DNA of 64,000 nt, from positions 124,001 through 188,000 of the forward strand of contig NZ_JAILYH010000003.1 in assembly GCF_019793435.1 (NCBI RefSeq), written 5' to 3'. Positions 29,079 through 37,830 of this stretch are shown piece after piece. The notes under the pieces were generated by a model. It was not told where the DNA came from. It worked only from the letters and a program-made list of their open reading frames with translations, and did no database searches. The translations under genes and the position numbers were made by a program. The DNA comes from Rhizobium redzepovicii. GTDB lineage: Bacteria; Pseudomonadota; Alphaproteobacteria; Rhizobiales; Rhizobiaceae. Numbering within the stretch: position 1 is the stretch's first letter; each line of letters begins with the position of its first letter.

Positions 29079-30700
29079 TGGCTAGGCCCCGAGTTTTCTT
29101 CCGTTAACATTTCTCGGATGATTTCGTCCGCAATCCGACGCCGCACTTCAGCGAGTGTGCTATCTTTAGTCGAGTTGAACAGCTCATCCGCGATTTTCTT
29201 CCGTCGTCGCAGATAGTCTTGATAATCGGTATCCCAGTGCGATGTTGAGAAACCAAGGCCCTGAAGTTCACTATTGATCGCGTTAAGCCGAATACTTTCT
29301 TCGGAGGAAAGCTCAGTTTTTTCACTCAGAGCTCTGCGTTCCCGAATTAGCTCTTCTGTCGGGAGGTCGATTGTTGTCTGTAAGCCAAACATATCGCTTG
29401 TTAGAATCCCAGCGTACCCCATGCCGCGCGGGCTCTCGATTGGAGGTTTTGCACGTACACGGTACTCACTGTCACGCGTCATAACTTGAACCTGATCTTT
29501 ATCAAGCTCAGCAATAGCAAGTGGGTGATGGGTTACCATGAGCAGGTGACTCGCCTCATGATTTGGAACGAATCCGCGCAGAAATTCCAAGTATTTCACG
29601 GCCCATGCGGGGTTAAGGTGGGTGTCCGGTTCATCGAGGAGAAAAAGTGAATCACGGCCGCCGGTGAATTTTAGCAAGCCGAGAACAGTAAGCAGCTGTT
29701 GCTCACCTTCGCTAAGCTCTCTGAACGTCAAGGGCGCCTCACTAGAGCTAACTCTGACACGAACGTTCACTTCAGCAATGATTTCCGACAATAATGTGCT
29801 TTCCAGCATCTTAAAGAACACGTCAGGTGTAAGTTCAGACGAGAAAGCGCGGAGGCTTTCAACGTCAGGAAGGAAAAGATGTATGAATTCGTTTTTGATT
29901 TTGCGCCCGGTAAGCGACAAAGTTTCGTTTCGAGTGACCCTGAGTGGGGAGAGAGCGAGCGGGTAAAGGCGGTCTAGAAAATCTCGAACGACACCTCCTG
30001 CACCCCAAAATTTCTCAGTTTTTAAATGAGATTTTACCCATTCCGGTCTCCGCATAACGAAGTGGACGGCGTCAAGCCCTTCAATTCCAAGTTGATCTCT
30101 GAGAAATTTTCGCTCTTTGTCCTCTTGTGTGCTCAAGAAAAAGGCGAGAAGCACAAACTGGCTATGGTTGGGTTTGGCGTAAAATAGCGGCCGTATCTGC
30201 CCGCCTAGCTCGACCTTATTTTCCAACAGCTTTCTGTAGAACTCGGTCCTGTGACGGCGAAAGTGATCTTCGAGGCGGTCACTGGGGCCGGAGTAATAGG
30301 CGAAGAGGTAATTGGGCAGGTAGTAACTTACACCGCTGGGATTTCTCTTTGCCCGCGAAATTGGGACCTGCTTCTCCGTTGTGAGCAAGTCACCAGGAGC
30401 TCTCTCACTGCAAGTGATCTGATATTGCTTGCTTATTGACCCTCTACCCGGGTCAGCATCCACAGTGATCCATCGCTCGTCGTTGCTCTCTCCCAGCTTG
30501 TATCGGATAGCATAGGAAAAGGCCGGGCTTTCGCCGAGGTCGAGGTTGCGAAATATAACGACTAGCGCCTCTAACACGTTAGATTTGCCGGAACCGTTCC
30601 GTCCGACAACGACGGTCATTAAATCGTCTTCATCGAAGTCGATCCGTACGCCCTCCAGATTTTTGAATGATGAGCGAATATGTAAAAAGTCAATCTTCAT
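29075..30700 (-). CDS. AAA15/SMC-like ATPase, PtuA-like defence sensor
   Basis: A 541-aa ABC-type ATPase of the overcoming-lysogenization-defect/PtuA group. Walker A GRNGSGKSN lies at residues 33-41. The signature 'LSEGEQQLLTVLG' is near 325-340, Walker B 'SLFLLDEPDTHLNP' near 350, and the H-loop 'VTHHP' near 388. The middle lacks a long SMC coiled coil. The tail from 430 is a charged helical region that could contact the nuclease. It overlaps genes on both sides by 4 bp. In Septu, PtuA senses the invader and controls the HNH protein; here it follows hsdM and hsdS, so it may respond to methylation state (inference). Confidence 0.87.
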   Translation of the reverse strand: MKIDFLHIRSSFKNLEGVRIDFDEDDLMTVVVGRNGSGKSNVLEALVVIFRNLDLGESPAFSYAIRYKLGESNDERWITVDADPGRGSISKQYQITCSERAPGDLLTTEKQVPISRAKRNPSGVSYYLPNYLFAYYSGPSDRLEDHFRRHRTEFYRKLLENKVELGGQIRPLFYAKPNHSQFVLLAFFLSTQEDKERKFLRDQLGIEGLDAVHFVMRRPEWVKSHLKTEKFWGAGGVVRDFLDRLYPLALSPLRVTRNETLSLTGRKIKNEFIHLFLPDVESLRAFSSELTPDVFFKMLESTLLSEIIAEVNVRVRVSSSEAPLTFRELSEGEQQLLTVLGLLKFTGGRDSLFLLDEPDTHLNPAWAVKYLEFLRGFVPNHEASHLLMVTHHPLAIAELDKDQVQVMTRDSEYRVRAKPPIESPRGMGYAGILTSDMFGLQTTIDLPTEELIRERRALSEKTELSSEESIRLNAINSELQGLGFSTSHWDTDYQDYLRRRKKIADELFNSTKDSTLAEVRRRIADEIIREMLTEENSGPSQ

Positions 30701-32319
30701 TCAGCTTCGCCCTTCTGAGGTACGAAGACGTCGTGTCCATCCCGCTCTAATCGCAAAATGGATCCAGCTTGGAGTTGGGTTCGGAGATCGAGGAAGAATT
30801 GTTCGATAAGGTCTGTTGAAGAGTCTTCTGGGTAGCCACAAAGGTAGAAGAGTTTCTGACCGTCTATCGGCTTATCCACGCCCTTTAAAGCTTGAGAAAC
30901 GGGTATCTGGCCTTTCATGAGCGATGTCCTAGGTTTCGATCTTCGCCTCGACGGCTTCGGTTGTGCTGCTAATAATGCTTCATATGCACTTAAGGATGTA
31001 AGCACATCTGTCTCACCGCTGATCTGTCTTGCTAATTTTCCGGCCAGCGCTTCTTTTCTGAGCGCTTTTTTCAATGCACCAAGTAGGCTCTCGACGCGAC
31101 TGGCTTCATTGCGGATTCGCTCAATGTTATCCAAGTGCTCTCTACTGATGCGAGCAATGTCGCGCTGCTGGTCGATAGGCGGAAGGGGGAAGGGAAGCGC
31201 GGCGAAACGCGAGACCCCGAGGTGTGCTAGGTTTGTGGTGATTTTAGCAATGCTTCTGAAAACGCCGCTGTGGAGATAGTGGCGAAACACGAGGAGCGCA
31301 TATTCAGGCTCAACTGCCCCAGACGCCCGAAACCGGACCAACGAATTGGTAAAAGCAACTGGGTCAAGCTCATTCCGAAACATAGCGGGTCGTCCGACAA
31401 GCTCCAAGCTTTGACCCTCATTAAGAAGTATGTCCCCATGTCGCAGCCTGTATGTTTCAAATTCCTTTTGCTCAAAGTGCATTGTCATAATGTCATCGAC
31501 AGAGATTCGATCTTCGAAAACATTTGCAACCCGCAGATAAGGTTGCATATTTTCACCATAGTGATTTTTAGGAGAGCGTTGTCGACCCGCGCTAACATCG
31601 CCGGCTGCCCCTACAGTAGATTTCTTCCACTCAAGCGGCGTCTCAAGGTTGCCGGAGGAATTTCGGCCTCGTACAGTGGCGGTCGAGTTTCGCTCCACTC
31701 TGGTTCGCTGTTTGCTTTGCCAACCCTTGAAAAGTTTTCCCTGCACCCCAGCCTCTATTATTCTGAAGGGCATGCGCTGAATGACTTCCGCTAAATCACT
31801 TAGCTTCTGATTGATTGTAGAAAGCAGAGAATACCGAACTTCCAGCTCTCGTATTATTCGCTGTTGCTCATCATAAGGAGGAATATGAGTAGAATATGCG
31901 AGAACGTCCGCTACCGATATTCTTGGCAAATTAACGCCTTTTGCTTTTGAGATCGCATAATCGATAAAGCGGTCATCGCTAAGTATCTCTAGCAAATAGC
32001 TGGTATCGAGCATCGCCGTCGGACGGAATACAACTATGTCTGTGGAGCAAATACCATCGAACGGTGCTATGGCAACCTTGTTTAGATTGGGTCGGAGCCG
32101 GCCATATAGCAGATCACCCGCTCGGAAACGGTTTTTAACGCTGGATATATCTGCGCCACTACCGTGGCCGATAATACGATGCGTATGACGCTCAATATGT
32201 TCCAAGCCTAGATACACTTGGCTTGCTGCATCCTCCCAATCAAACCTATCACTGGAAATAGCTGCCACTTGGCTCAGCTTAAGTTCGGCCCATCCGGCGG
32301 GAACGCGATTCGTGCTCAT
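30697..32319 (-). CDS. hsdS: Type I restriction-modification specificity subunit HsdS, extended
   Basis: The DNA-recognition subunit of 540 aa. Two target recognition domains lie at about 1-190 and 215-430, each followed by a coiled dimerisation helix ('DEQQRIIRELEVRYSLL' and 'DQQRDIARISREHLDNIERIR'), the classic HsdS layout. About 100 extra C-terminal residues follow a Pro/Arg/Ser linker and contain a small globular segment 'FYLCGYPEDSSTDLIEQFF'. Typical HsdS proteins end near 400-450. The extension may be a docking site for the ATPase/nuclease pair (inference). Overlaps of 4 bp occur on both sides. The recognised sequence cannot be predicted. Confidence 0.9.
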   Translation of the reverse strand: MSTNRVPAGWAELKLSQVAAISSDRFDWEDAASQVYLGLEHIERHTHRIIGHGSGADISSVKNRFRAGDLLYGRLRPNLNKVAIAPFDGICSTDIVVFRPTAMLDTSYLLEILSDDRFIDYAISKAKGVNLPRISVADVLAYSTHIPPYDEQQRIIRELEVRYSLLSTINQKLSDLAEVIQRMPFRIIEAGVQGKLFKGWQSKQRTRVERNSTATVRGRNSSGNLETPLEWKKSTVGAAGDVSAGRQRSPKNHYGENMQPYLRVANVFEDRISVDDIMTMHFEQKEFETYRLRHGDILLNEGQSLELVGRPAMFRNELDPVAFTNSLVRFRASGAVEPEYALLVFRHYLHSGVFRSIAKITTNLAHLGVSRFAALPFPLPPIDQQRDIARISREHLDNIERIRNEASRVESLLGALKKALRKEALAGKLARQISGETDVLTSLSAYEALLAAQPKPSRRRSKPRTSLMKGQIPVSQALKGVDKPIDGQKLFYLCGYPEDSSTDLIEQFFLDLRTQLQAGSILRLERDGHDVFVPQKGEAE

Positions 32320-33743
32320 TGATCGTCTTCGGTCACGTTCAACGCCACATGGAGATCCTCAACATCTTTGATAAGCGATCCCAAAGAAACCAGAACCAGC
32401 GCAGAAATCTCGTCGGGTCTCAACCCTTCATATTCATCGCTTTCCTGTTCATCAGTGAGCCAATGAATGTCGAGGTTTTCGTTAGTCGATGACAGATAGT
32501 CGAGATCGAACCGCTTAAACCTGTCATTTTCTACCCGGTCTTCGCTCACCCTTTCGAGATGGGGCCACTTGCCGAAGCTAGAAATAAAGTCTGCGAAATA
32601 GGATGAGGTTAGAGGATTCTTTTTTCCGAATTTAGGAGCGGCGGTTCGTAGGTCGTAAATCCAGACTTCCTTGGTATTTTCTTGGTTGCCATGGCCACGG
32701 GTGAAGAAGAGAACATTCGTTTTGACGCCTTGTGCGTAGAAAATTCCCGTCGGCAGACGCAAAATAGTATGAAGCGAACAAAGCTCCATAAGCTCTCGCC
32801 TAATCTGACGAGCCACTCCTTCCTCGAAAAGCACATTGTCAGGCAACACAACAGCTGCTCGTCCACCGGGCTTCAGGCTCTGATAGATATGCTGGAGGAA
32901 TTCAAGCTGCTTATTAGAGGAAGAGTAGGAAAAGCTGTCTCGTGTAGCGCGTACGCTTCCCGATTTTGCGCCGAATGGTGGGTTGGCGATAATCACGTCA
33001 GCTGGTTTTAGATGCGAGCCATCTTCGGTAAGCGCATCACCGAGCGAGAGAGAAGCGTTCATACGATGCAGGAACACGTTCATCAAACATAGCCTATATG
33101 TACCCCGCTCGATCTCGACGCCCTCATACTGCGGCGGCGTGGCTTCATATTCTTCTTGCGTTTGGGTAGCTCTAACATAGGCATCTGCGCTAATTAGAAA
33201 GCCACCCGTGCCTGTCGCAGGGTCTTGAATTAGCTCTCCTACCGTCGGCTTCACGATAGAAACTATGCAGTCTACCAACGCCCTCGGGGTAAAATATTGG
33301 CCAGCCCCTGAACGAGCATCCTCTGAGTTTTTTGCTAGAAGGGCCTCATAAATTTGCCCGAGGCCATCTTCAGAAATCTGATTCCATTGGATGGCGTTGA
33401 GGCCGTTTATAACCACCCGCAGGTTTTCCGAGTGTGAAAAAACGGTTGTTGGAAAAGCGAAAATGTCTCGAACCATTTTCGTTTCCGAGCTTGTACCAAG
33501 GTGAGTCAACATCTCCTGATAATGGCCCAGCAGGTTCGCCCCGTCATATGAAACGAGGTCTTTCCAACGATAGCCCTCAGGGAGGGAACTTTCGGCGCCA
33601 TTTTCTTCGGCCACCTTTAGAAAAAGTAGATAGGTGAGTTCCGCAATGTACTGATTATAGCTGATACCGTCGCCGCGAAGGACATTGCAAAGTGACCAAA
33701 TGCGTGACGCGGTGGCACGAGTTGACGGCGGCAAGGTTGTCAA
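32316..33743 (-). CDS. hsdM: Type I restriction-modification methyltransferase HsdM
   Basis: A 475-aa N6-adenine methyltransferase. The N-terminal helical domain starts with 'ATASRIWSLCNVLRGDGI'. 'GQYFTPRALVDCIV' precedes SAM motif I 'DPATGTGGFLISA' near residue 174, and catalytic motif IV is NPPF near 252. The start is TTG at 33743 with an AAAGG ribosome binding site. It is the first gene of a four-gene overlapping operon. No hsdR lies in the region or elsewhere in the window, so it either protects DNA without classical restriction or marks self for the downstream ATPase/nuclease (inference). GC is lower than in the flanking core genes. Confidence 0.93.
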   Translation of the reverse strand: MTTLPPSTRATASRIWSLCNVLRGDGISYNQYIAELTYLLFLKVAEENGAESSLPEGYRWKDLVSYDGANLLGHYQEMLTHLGTSSETKMVRDIFAFPTTVFSHSENLRVVINGLNAIQWNQISEDGLGQIYEALLAKNSEDARSGAGQYFTPRALVDCIVSIVKPTVGELIQDPATGTGGFLISADAYVRATQTQEEYEATPPQYEGVEIERGTYRLCLMNVFLHRMNASLSLGDALTEDGSHLKPADVIIANPPFGAKSGSVRATRDSFSYSSSNKQLEFLQHIYQSLKPGGRAAVVLPDNVLFEEGVARQIRRELMELCSLHTILRLPTGIFYAQGVKTNVLFFTRGHGNQENTKEVWIYDLRTAAPKFGKKNPLTSSYFADFISSFGKWPHLERVSEDRVENDRFKRFDLDYLSSTNENLDIHWLTDEQESDEYEGLRPDEISALVLVSLGSLIKDVEDLHVALNVTEDDQ

Positions 33744-33874
33744 AGCTGTAACCTTTCGAAAATGCTCTGAGTGGGCGTTGTTCGCAATTACGACATTCTG
33801 TCAAGTGGTGATGATGGTGGCATTCCGAAGAACACGGTCGGCAACGCCCGGCACCCCGCCGGTCCTGCGCCTTC

Positions 33875-34036
33875 CCCGCGCTCTTCAAACAGATGGACAC
33901 CCGTCAGTTCAGCAAGCTTTTCCACCAGCGCATCCTGAAACCCCGGATCGCTATTCTCCGCCGCCGCCTCCCGTTGCTGACGATGATGCCAATGCCGGCC
34001 GCTGGCCTTGGCTGTGGCGGCATCGCTCGTCGCCAG
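33875..34036 (-). pseudogene. 3' fragment of an SDR gene
   Basis: The minus-strand translation of these 54 codons matches the C-terminus of the SDR at 35972-36751 at about 74% identity ('GFQDALVE.LAELTGV.LF'). No start, Rossmann or catalytic part is present. It marks the boundary between the hsd operon and the next cassette, which is itself followed by the intact SDR. The rest of 33744-34137 has no supported gene. Confidence 0.65.
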
Positions 34037-34137
34037 CCGATGCTCGCAAATCGGCGCTCGCCGGCAAATTATCTGGACAAGGGCGATAAAGCGAATAGAA
34101 ATTTCTGTACAATCTGCGGTCACGCCTGGGGCAAATT

Positions 34138-35097
34138 TTGAGCGATATCAAACTCTTTAATTTCGGCGACGCGCAGGTGAGCGAGCTGCCCGGCAGCGCC
34201 ATGCAGGTCGAGAAATCCCTGCAGGTTCTGTTCGAGGCCAATCTCGAGGCGTTGCTCGGCATCCGCTTCCTGGCGACCGAGCACTCGACCGGTCACGTGC
34301 ACGGCGGAAGGATCGATACGCTCGGCCTGGACGAGGACAACTCGCCGGTCATCATCGAATACAAGCGGTCGGTGAACGAGAACGTTATTAACCAGGGCCT
34401 GTTCTACCTCGACTGGCTGCTTGATCACCGCAAGGAATTCCAATGGCTGGTTATGGAACGCCTCGGCCAGGACGTGGCGAATGCTGTTGACTGGTCTGCT
34501 CCGCGACTGCTCTGCATCGCCGGCGATTTCACCCGCTATGACGAGCACGCCGTTAAGCAGATCGCCAGAAACATCGAGCTTATTCGCTACCGGCGGTTCG
34601 GCGAGGATCTGCTGATGTTGGAACTGGTGCATGTGCCGAAGACCAGTAAACTCACTGGCACTAAGGTGATAACTGAGGTGAAAAGCCTGGGCTCCCTGCA
34701 GCCCGCAGCTGAGGCCGGTCAGGAAAGCGACCCCTACCTCAGTCAACGAATGAGCTACCGGCTATCGCAGTCGTCGGCAGACCTTCGAGATATTTATGAC
34801 GCTGTTCACCAGTTTCTGATCGCGCTCGGGGATGATGTGCAGGTAAAGGAATTGAAGCTCTACACAGCATTTAAGCGGCTGAAGAACTTCGTCTGCATGG
34901 AGATCTATCCCCAGGCGCGGACTGTGACGCTCTTTCTAAAGCTCGATCCAACTACCGTGGCGCTTGAAAGCGGCTTTGCACGCGACGTGAGCAATGTTGG
35001 CCACTTTGGTACGGGTGATCTTCAGGTAACGCTAAAGTCGATGGCGGATTTTGAGAAAGCACAGCCATTACTGGTTCGGGCTTACGAGGGTGGGTGA
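34138..35097 (+). CDS. NucS-like PD-(D/E)XK nuclease with DUF5655-type C-terminus
   Basis: A 319-aa protein from a TTG start. Residues 58-76 hold 'GRIDTLGLDEDNSPVIIEYK': Asp60, Glu74 and Lys76 form the D...E-x-K core of NucS/DUF91-type nucleases. A helix with 'NQGLFYLDWLLDHR' follows, as in that family. Residues 210-319 ('YDAVHQFLIALGDDVQVKELKLYTAFKRLKNFV') match DUF5655, often fused to such nucleases. No signal is seen. It overlaps the DUF429 gene by 8 bp and sits beside the hsd operon, so a defence or repair role is likely (inference). Confidence 0.82.
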   Translation: MSDIKLFNFGDAQVSELPGSAMQVEKSLQVLFEANLEALLGIRFLATEHSTGHVHGGRIDTLGLDEDNSPVIIEYKRSVNENVINQGLFYLDWLLDHRKEFQWLVMERLGQDVANAVDWSAPRLLCIAGDFTRYDEHAVKQIARNIELIRYRRFGEDLLMLELVHVPKTSKLTGTKVITEVKSLGSLQPAAEAGQESDPYLSQRMSYRLSQSSADLRDIYDAVHQFLIALGDDVQVKELKLYTAFKRLKNFVCMEIYPQARTVTLFLKLDPTTVALESGFARDVSNVGHFGTGDLQVTLKSMADFEKAQPLLVRAYEGG

Positions 35098-35920
35098 TCA
35101 GGGGAGCGCCACAACAATATCTGTCGTCGGTTTCGATTCAGCTTGGACCGACAATCCTAGGGCGCCGGGTGCAATCTGTGTCGTTCGACTCGATACGCAA
35201 GGTGCGCGGTTGCACGTTGCGCCGAGGTTGGCGTCATTCAGCGAAGCGGCAACGGTTATAAGGACCGAAAGATCTGAGGTCGGCAAATGTCTCGTCGCGC
35301 TCGATCAGCCAACAATCGTTCCCAACCTCAGTGGCTCGCGTCCGGTCGACAAGGTTGCAGGGGCGCTCATCTCCTGGGTAGGTGGCGGTGTTCAACCAGC
35401 CAACCGATCGAAGCTTGGCATGTTTGATGATGCCGCACCGATCTGGCGGTTCAAACAGGCAATCGGCGCCATTGAGGATCCAGAGGCCGCACGGGCCGCA
35501 TCGTCAGGGCTCTTTCTAATTGAAGTATTCCCCGCTCTAGCACTGGTTGTTATGGAGAGCGCCTACTGCCAACGTTATGGGGCGCCAAAATACAACCCAG
35601 CCAACCGGAAAATGTTTAAATTAGATCACTGGCTTTCCGTGGCGGAGACGATCCGGACATTCGGATCGCTCAGGGCTTTAGAGCAGCTAGAACTCTGGTG
35701 TTCTGATGTGTCGACTAACCTGATGCCGAGGAAAGCCGATCAGGACAAGGTTGATGCGATGATCTGTGGCCTCGTTGGCTTGCATTGGCTTTTGGCACCG
35801 CGCGACCAATCTGTCATGATTGGTGATCTGGACAACGGCTACATGATCGCCCCGGCGGTAAACGGCATCCATGAGCGGTTGGTTACCGCTGCAAGGAAAA
35901 GGAATGTGCCAATTAGATAG
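35090..35920 (+). CDS. DUF429 family protein (RNase H-like fold)
   Basis: A 276-aa protein. The start GTG at 35090 overlaps the upstream nuclease gene by 8 bp, which favours it over the longer frame to 35051. The N-terminal 'VVGFDSAWTDNPRAPGAICVV' and 'LVALDQPTIVPNLSGSRPVD', plus C-terminal 'KADQDKVDAMICGLVGLHWL', carry the conserved Asp residues of DUF429. That family is predicted to have an RNase H-like fold and possibly nuclease activity. Coupled translation with a PD-(D/E)XK protein suggests a two-protein cassette. It is the last island gene before the intact SDR. Confidence 0.8.
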   Translation: MGDQGSATTISVVGFDSAWTDNPRAPGAICVVRLDTQGARLHVAPRLASFSEAATVIRTERSEVGKCLVALDQPTIVPNLSGSRPVDKVAGALISWVGGGVQPANRSKLGMFDDAAPIWRFKQAIGAIEDPEAARAASSGLFLIEVFPALALVVMESAYCQRYGAPKYNPANRKMFKLDHWLSVAETIRTFGSLRALEQLELWCSDVSTNLMPRKADQDKVDAMICGLVGLHWLLAPRDQSVMIGDLDNGYMIAPAVNGIHERLVTAARKRNVPIR

Positions 35921-35971
35921 TGCGATCCTGATATGGCGCCGTGCCATGCCTGCGGACCCCGTTCTTGCGCC

Positions 35972-36751
35972 TCACCGGCCATCTGCGAACAGCCGGACGC
36001 CAGTCAACTCCGCCAGCCTCTCCACCAGCGCATCCTGAAACCCAGTATCGCCAACCTCCGCCGCCGCCTCCCGCCGCTGCCGATGATACCAATACCCACC
36101 GCTGACTTTCGCAGCCTCCGCATCGCTCGCCGCAAGCCACGTCTGCGTGAGATGCCCCATCTCCAGGTCATCGGGTGCGCCGGCGCCGCCCATCTTCGTT
36201 GGCACCCAGCCGGGATCCACCGCGTTGCTCAGAACATCCGGCCAATGGCGGGCGATGGCGGTGGCGAGGGTGGCGATGTAGAGCTTGCTTTCCGAATAGG
36301 CCTGGCTGGCGTTCCACGGCCGCTTCTTCCAGTCGATATCGTCAAGGGCGCTGCTGCCGCTGCGGTGCATGCCGCTGCTGAGATAGATGAGGCGCTCGGG
36401 GCGGGTGATCCAGGCGGTGAGCAGATAGGGGGCAAGCACATTCACCGCCAGCGTCTTGGCGTGACCATCAGGCGTTTCGCCCCGGCTCCTTTCGAGGTAG
36501 ATGCCGGCATTGTGGATGACGGCGTCCATGCGGCCGATGGCGTTGACCTGCTCGGCAATCGAGCGCGTTTCCGTGGTGCTGACGAGATCGCCGATGACGA
36601 TGCCGAGTGCGGTGGCTGACACCTCGGATATGGCGGCGGCCCGCTTCCGGGAGCGGGCATGCAGCACGACGTCATGGCCTTCCTTCATCAGGGTGCGGGC
36701 GGCGGCAAGGCCGAGGCCATCGGTGGAACCGGTGATGAAGATGCGGCTCAT
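35972..36751 (-). CDS. Short-chain dehydrogenase/reductase
   Basis: A 259-aa NAD(P)-dependent oxidoreductase. Cofactor motif TGSTDGLG begins at residue 8. 'NAGIYLE' is near 82. The catalytic pair is in 'SQAYSESKLYIATLA' (Y-x-x-x-K, in the form YSESK) with the Ser upstream in 'IYLSSGMHRSG'. The tail 'YWYHRQRREAAAEVGDTGFQDALVERLAELTG' is typical of a WW-oxidoreductase/retinol-dehydrogenase-like subgroup. The substrate is unknown. A diverged 3' fragment of the same type of gene lies at 33875-34036. Confidence 0.9.
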   Translation of the reverse strand: MSRIFITGSTDGLGLAAARTLMKEGHDVVLHARSRKRAAAISEVSATALGIVIGDLVSTTETRSIAEQVNAIGRMDAVIHNAGIYLERSRGETPDGHAKTLAVNVLAPYLLTAWITRPERLIYLSSGMHRSGSSALDDIDWKKRPWNASQAYSESKLYIATLATAIARHWPDVLSNAVDPGWVPTKMGGAGAPDDLEMGHLTQTWLAASDAEAAKVSGGYWYHRQRREAAAEVGDTGFQDALVERLAELTGVRLFADGR

Positions 36752-36874
36752 TGGGTTTCCCTTCGCGGCGGCGTGGAGGGGGGCAGAGTGCTTGTGTAGG
36801 GTGGTCGGGTCAAGGTGGGATGGTGGACAAGTCCGCCAGCGAGTGGGTGCGGTTTTGCAGATTGGTTCCCACCT

Positions 36875-37105
36875 ACTCCGTCATCCTCGGGCTTGACCCG
36901 AGGATCCATACGCAGCACTCGACGTACATGAGTTCACGCATAGGATGCCCCCTGCCGCTCCGTCTGTCGACGGCGAGCACAATGCTCGGGGCATGGATCC
37001 TCGGGTCAAGCCCGAGGATGACGGAGGAGGTGGTGGGGCTCGGCGAAAAACGGCGGCGCCGTGGATCCCGGGCTCAAGGCCGAGGATGACGGAGGGTGGG
37101 GTGGC
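36875..37105. repeat. Cluster of dispersed CCTCGGG/GGATCC elements
   Basis: Inverted copies CTCCGTCATCCTCGGGCTTGACCCGAGGATCC (36878 on) and GGATCCTCGGGTCAAGCCCGAGGATGACGGAGG (to 37028) face each other. A third degenerate copy ends near 37097. This fills the 390-bp gap between the SDR and TetR genes; no gene is seen in it. Confidence 0.75.
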
Positions 37106-37141
37106 GTCCCAACCAAATCCTACCCCGCTAAACCACTGAAA

Positions 37142-37750
37142 TCACCCCCGCCGCCTTTCCGCCCCCGCCGCAATCGTCTGCACCAGCTCATCCACCTCCC
37201 GCGCCAGCCGCTCCAGCGGCAGGCCGACGAAGCGGCCTTCGAGGCTGATGCTCACCACCCCATGCACCGCGCCGAACAGGGTGCGGGCGCGGATGGCTCG
37301 GTCTTCGGGGGGCATGTCGGGTTGCAGTTCGGCCAGCGGTTCGGCGATCACGTCCATCAGGAAGAGGTGTTCGTTCAGATGCCATTGCGGCGTCGGGCTG
37401 GTGTCGGGGGGGAAGTGGTCGAACAGCGCCTTCCAGAGGTTCCGGTGCTCGACGGCGAAGCTTAAGTAACCCTGCGCCAGGTTGCGCAGCCGGTCGGTCG
37501 GCGGCTTGTCCTTGGTTTCGGAAAGCGTCAGCCTCGCCTCCAGCGCCTTCAGCGTGGCGGAGTTGACGTGGATGACGAGCTCGGCGAGGTCTGAAAAGAC
37601 CGTGTAGAGGCCGCCGAGCGCGCAGCCGGCATCCTGGGTGATGTCGCGGGCCCTAAGATTCGTCAGCCCGTCGCGGGCGATCCGCTCGCGCGCCGCCTCG
37701 ATCAGCCGGGCCTTCAGGTCTTCGCGTTTTTCTTCTCGTCTGCCGGCCAT
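37142..37750 (-). CDS. TetR-family transcriptional repressor
   Basis: A 202-aa regulator from ATG 37750. The N-terminal HTH is 'ARLIEAARERIARDGLTNLRARDITQDAGCALGGLYTVFSDL' (residues 15-57), typical TetR. The rest is a helical ligand-binding and dimerisation domain ('TRTLFGAVHGVVSISLEGRF' type end). A start at 37786 would place the first operator inside the gene, so 37750 is chosen. Three near-identical palindromes lie between it and the divergent PspA-like gene, so it probably represses itself and pspA-yiaA. The inducer is unknown. Confidence 0.9.
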   Translation of the reverse strand: MAGRREEKREDLKARLIEAARERIARDGLTNLRARDITQDAGCALGGLYTVFSDLAELVIHVNSATLKALEARLTLSETKDKPPTDRLRNLAQGYLSFAVEHRNLWKALFDHFPPDTSPTPQWHLNEHLFLMDVIAEPLAELQPDMPPEDRAIRARTLFGAVHGVVSISLEGRFVGLPLERLAREVDELVQTIAAGAERRRG

Positions 37751-37771
37751 TAACCATTCCACTTCGATTTT

Positions 37772-37786
37772 TTGAACGTCGTTCAA
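37772..37786. promoter_or_regulatory. TetR operator 1
   Basis: A perfect palindrome TTGAACGTCGTTCAA, 22 bp upstream of the TetR start. It shares its core with two more sites in the same 110-bp intergenic region. Confidence 0.75.
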
Positions 37787-37794
37787 AATTTATC

Positions 37795-37809
37795 TTGAAC
37801 GACGTTCAT
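37795..37809. promoter_or_regulatory. TetR operator 2
   Basis: TTGAACGACGTTCAT, centred 23 bp from operator 1, with the same TGAACGNCGTTCA core. Confidence 0.75.
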
Positions 37810-37830
37810 GATTCTGGCATAACACCTCTC

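Noticed and set aside
27822..33743. Complete integrative element with att repeats and integrase
   Set aside because: No integrase or transposase gene and no second copy of the tRNA-Gln 3' end were found, so only an island-like region is claimed.
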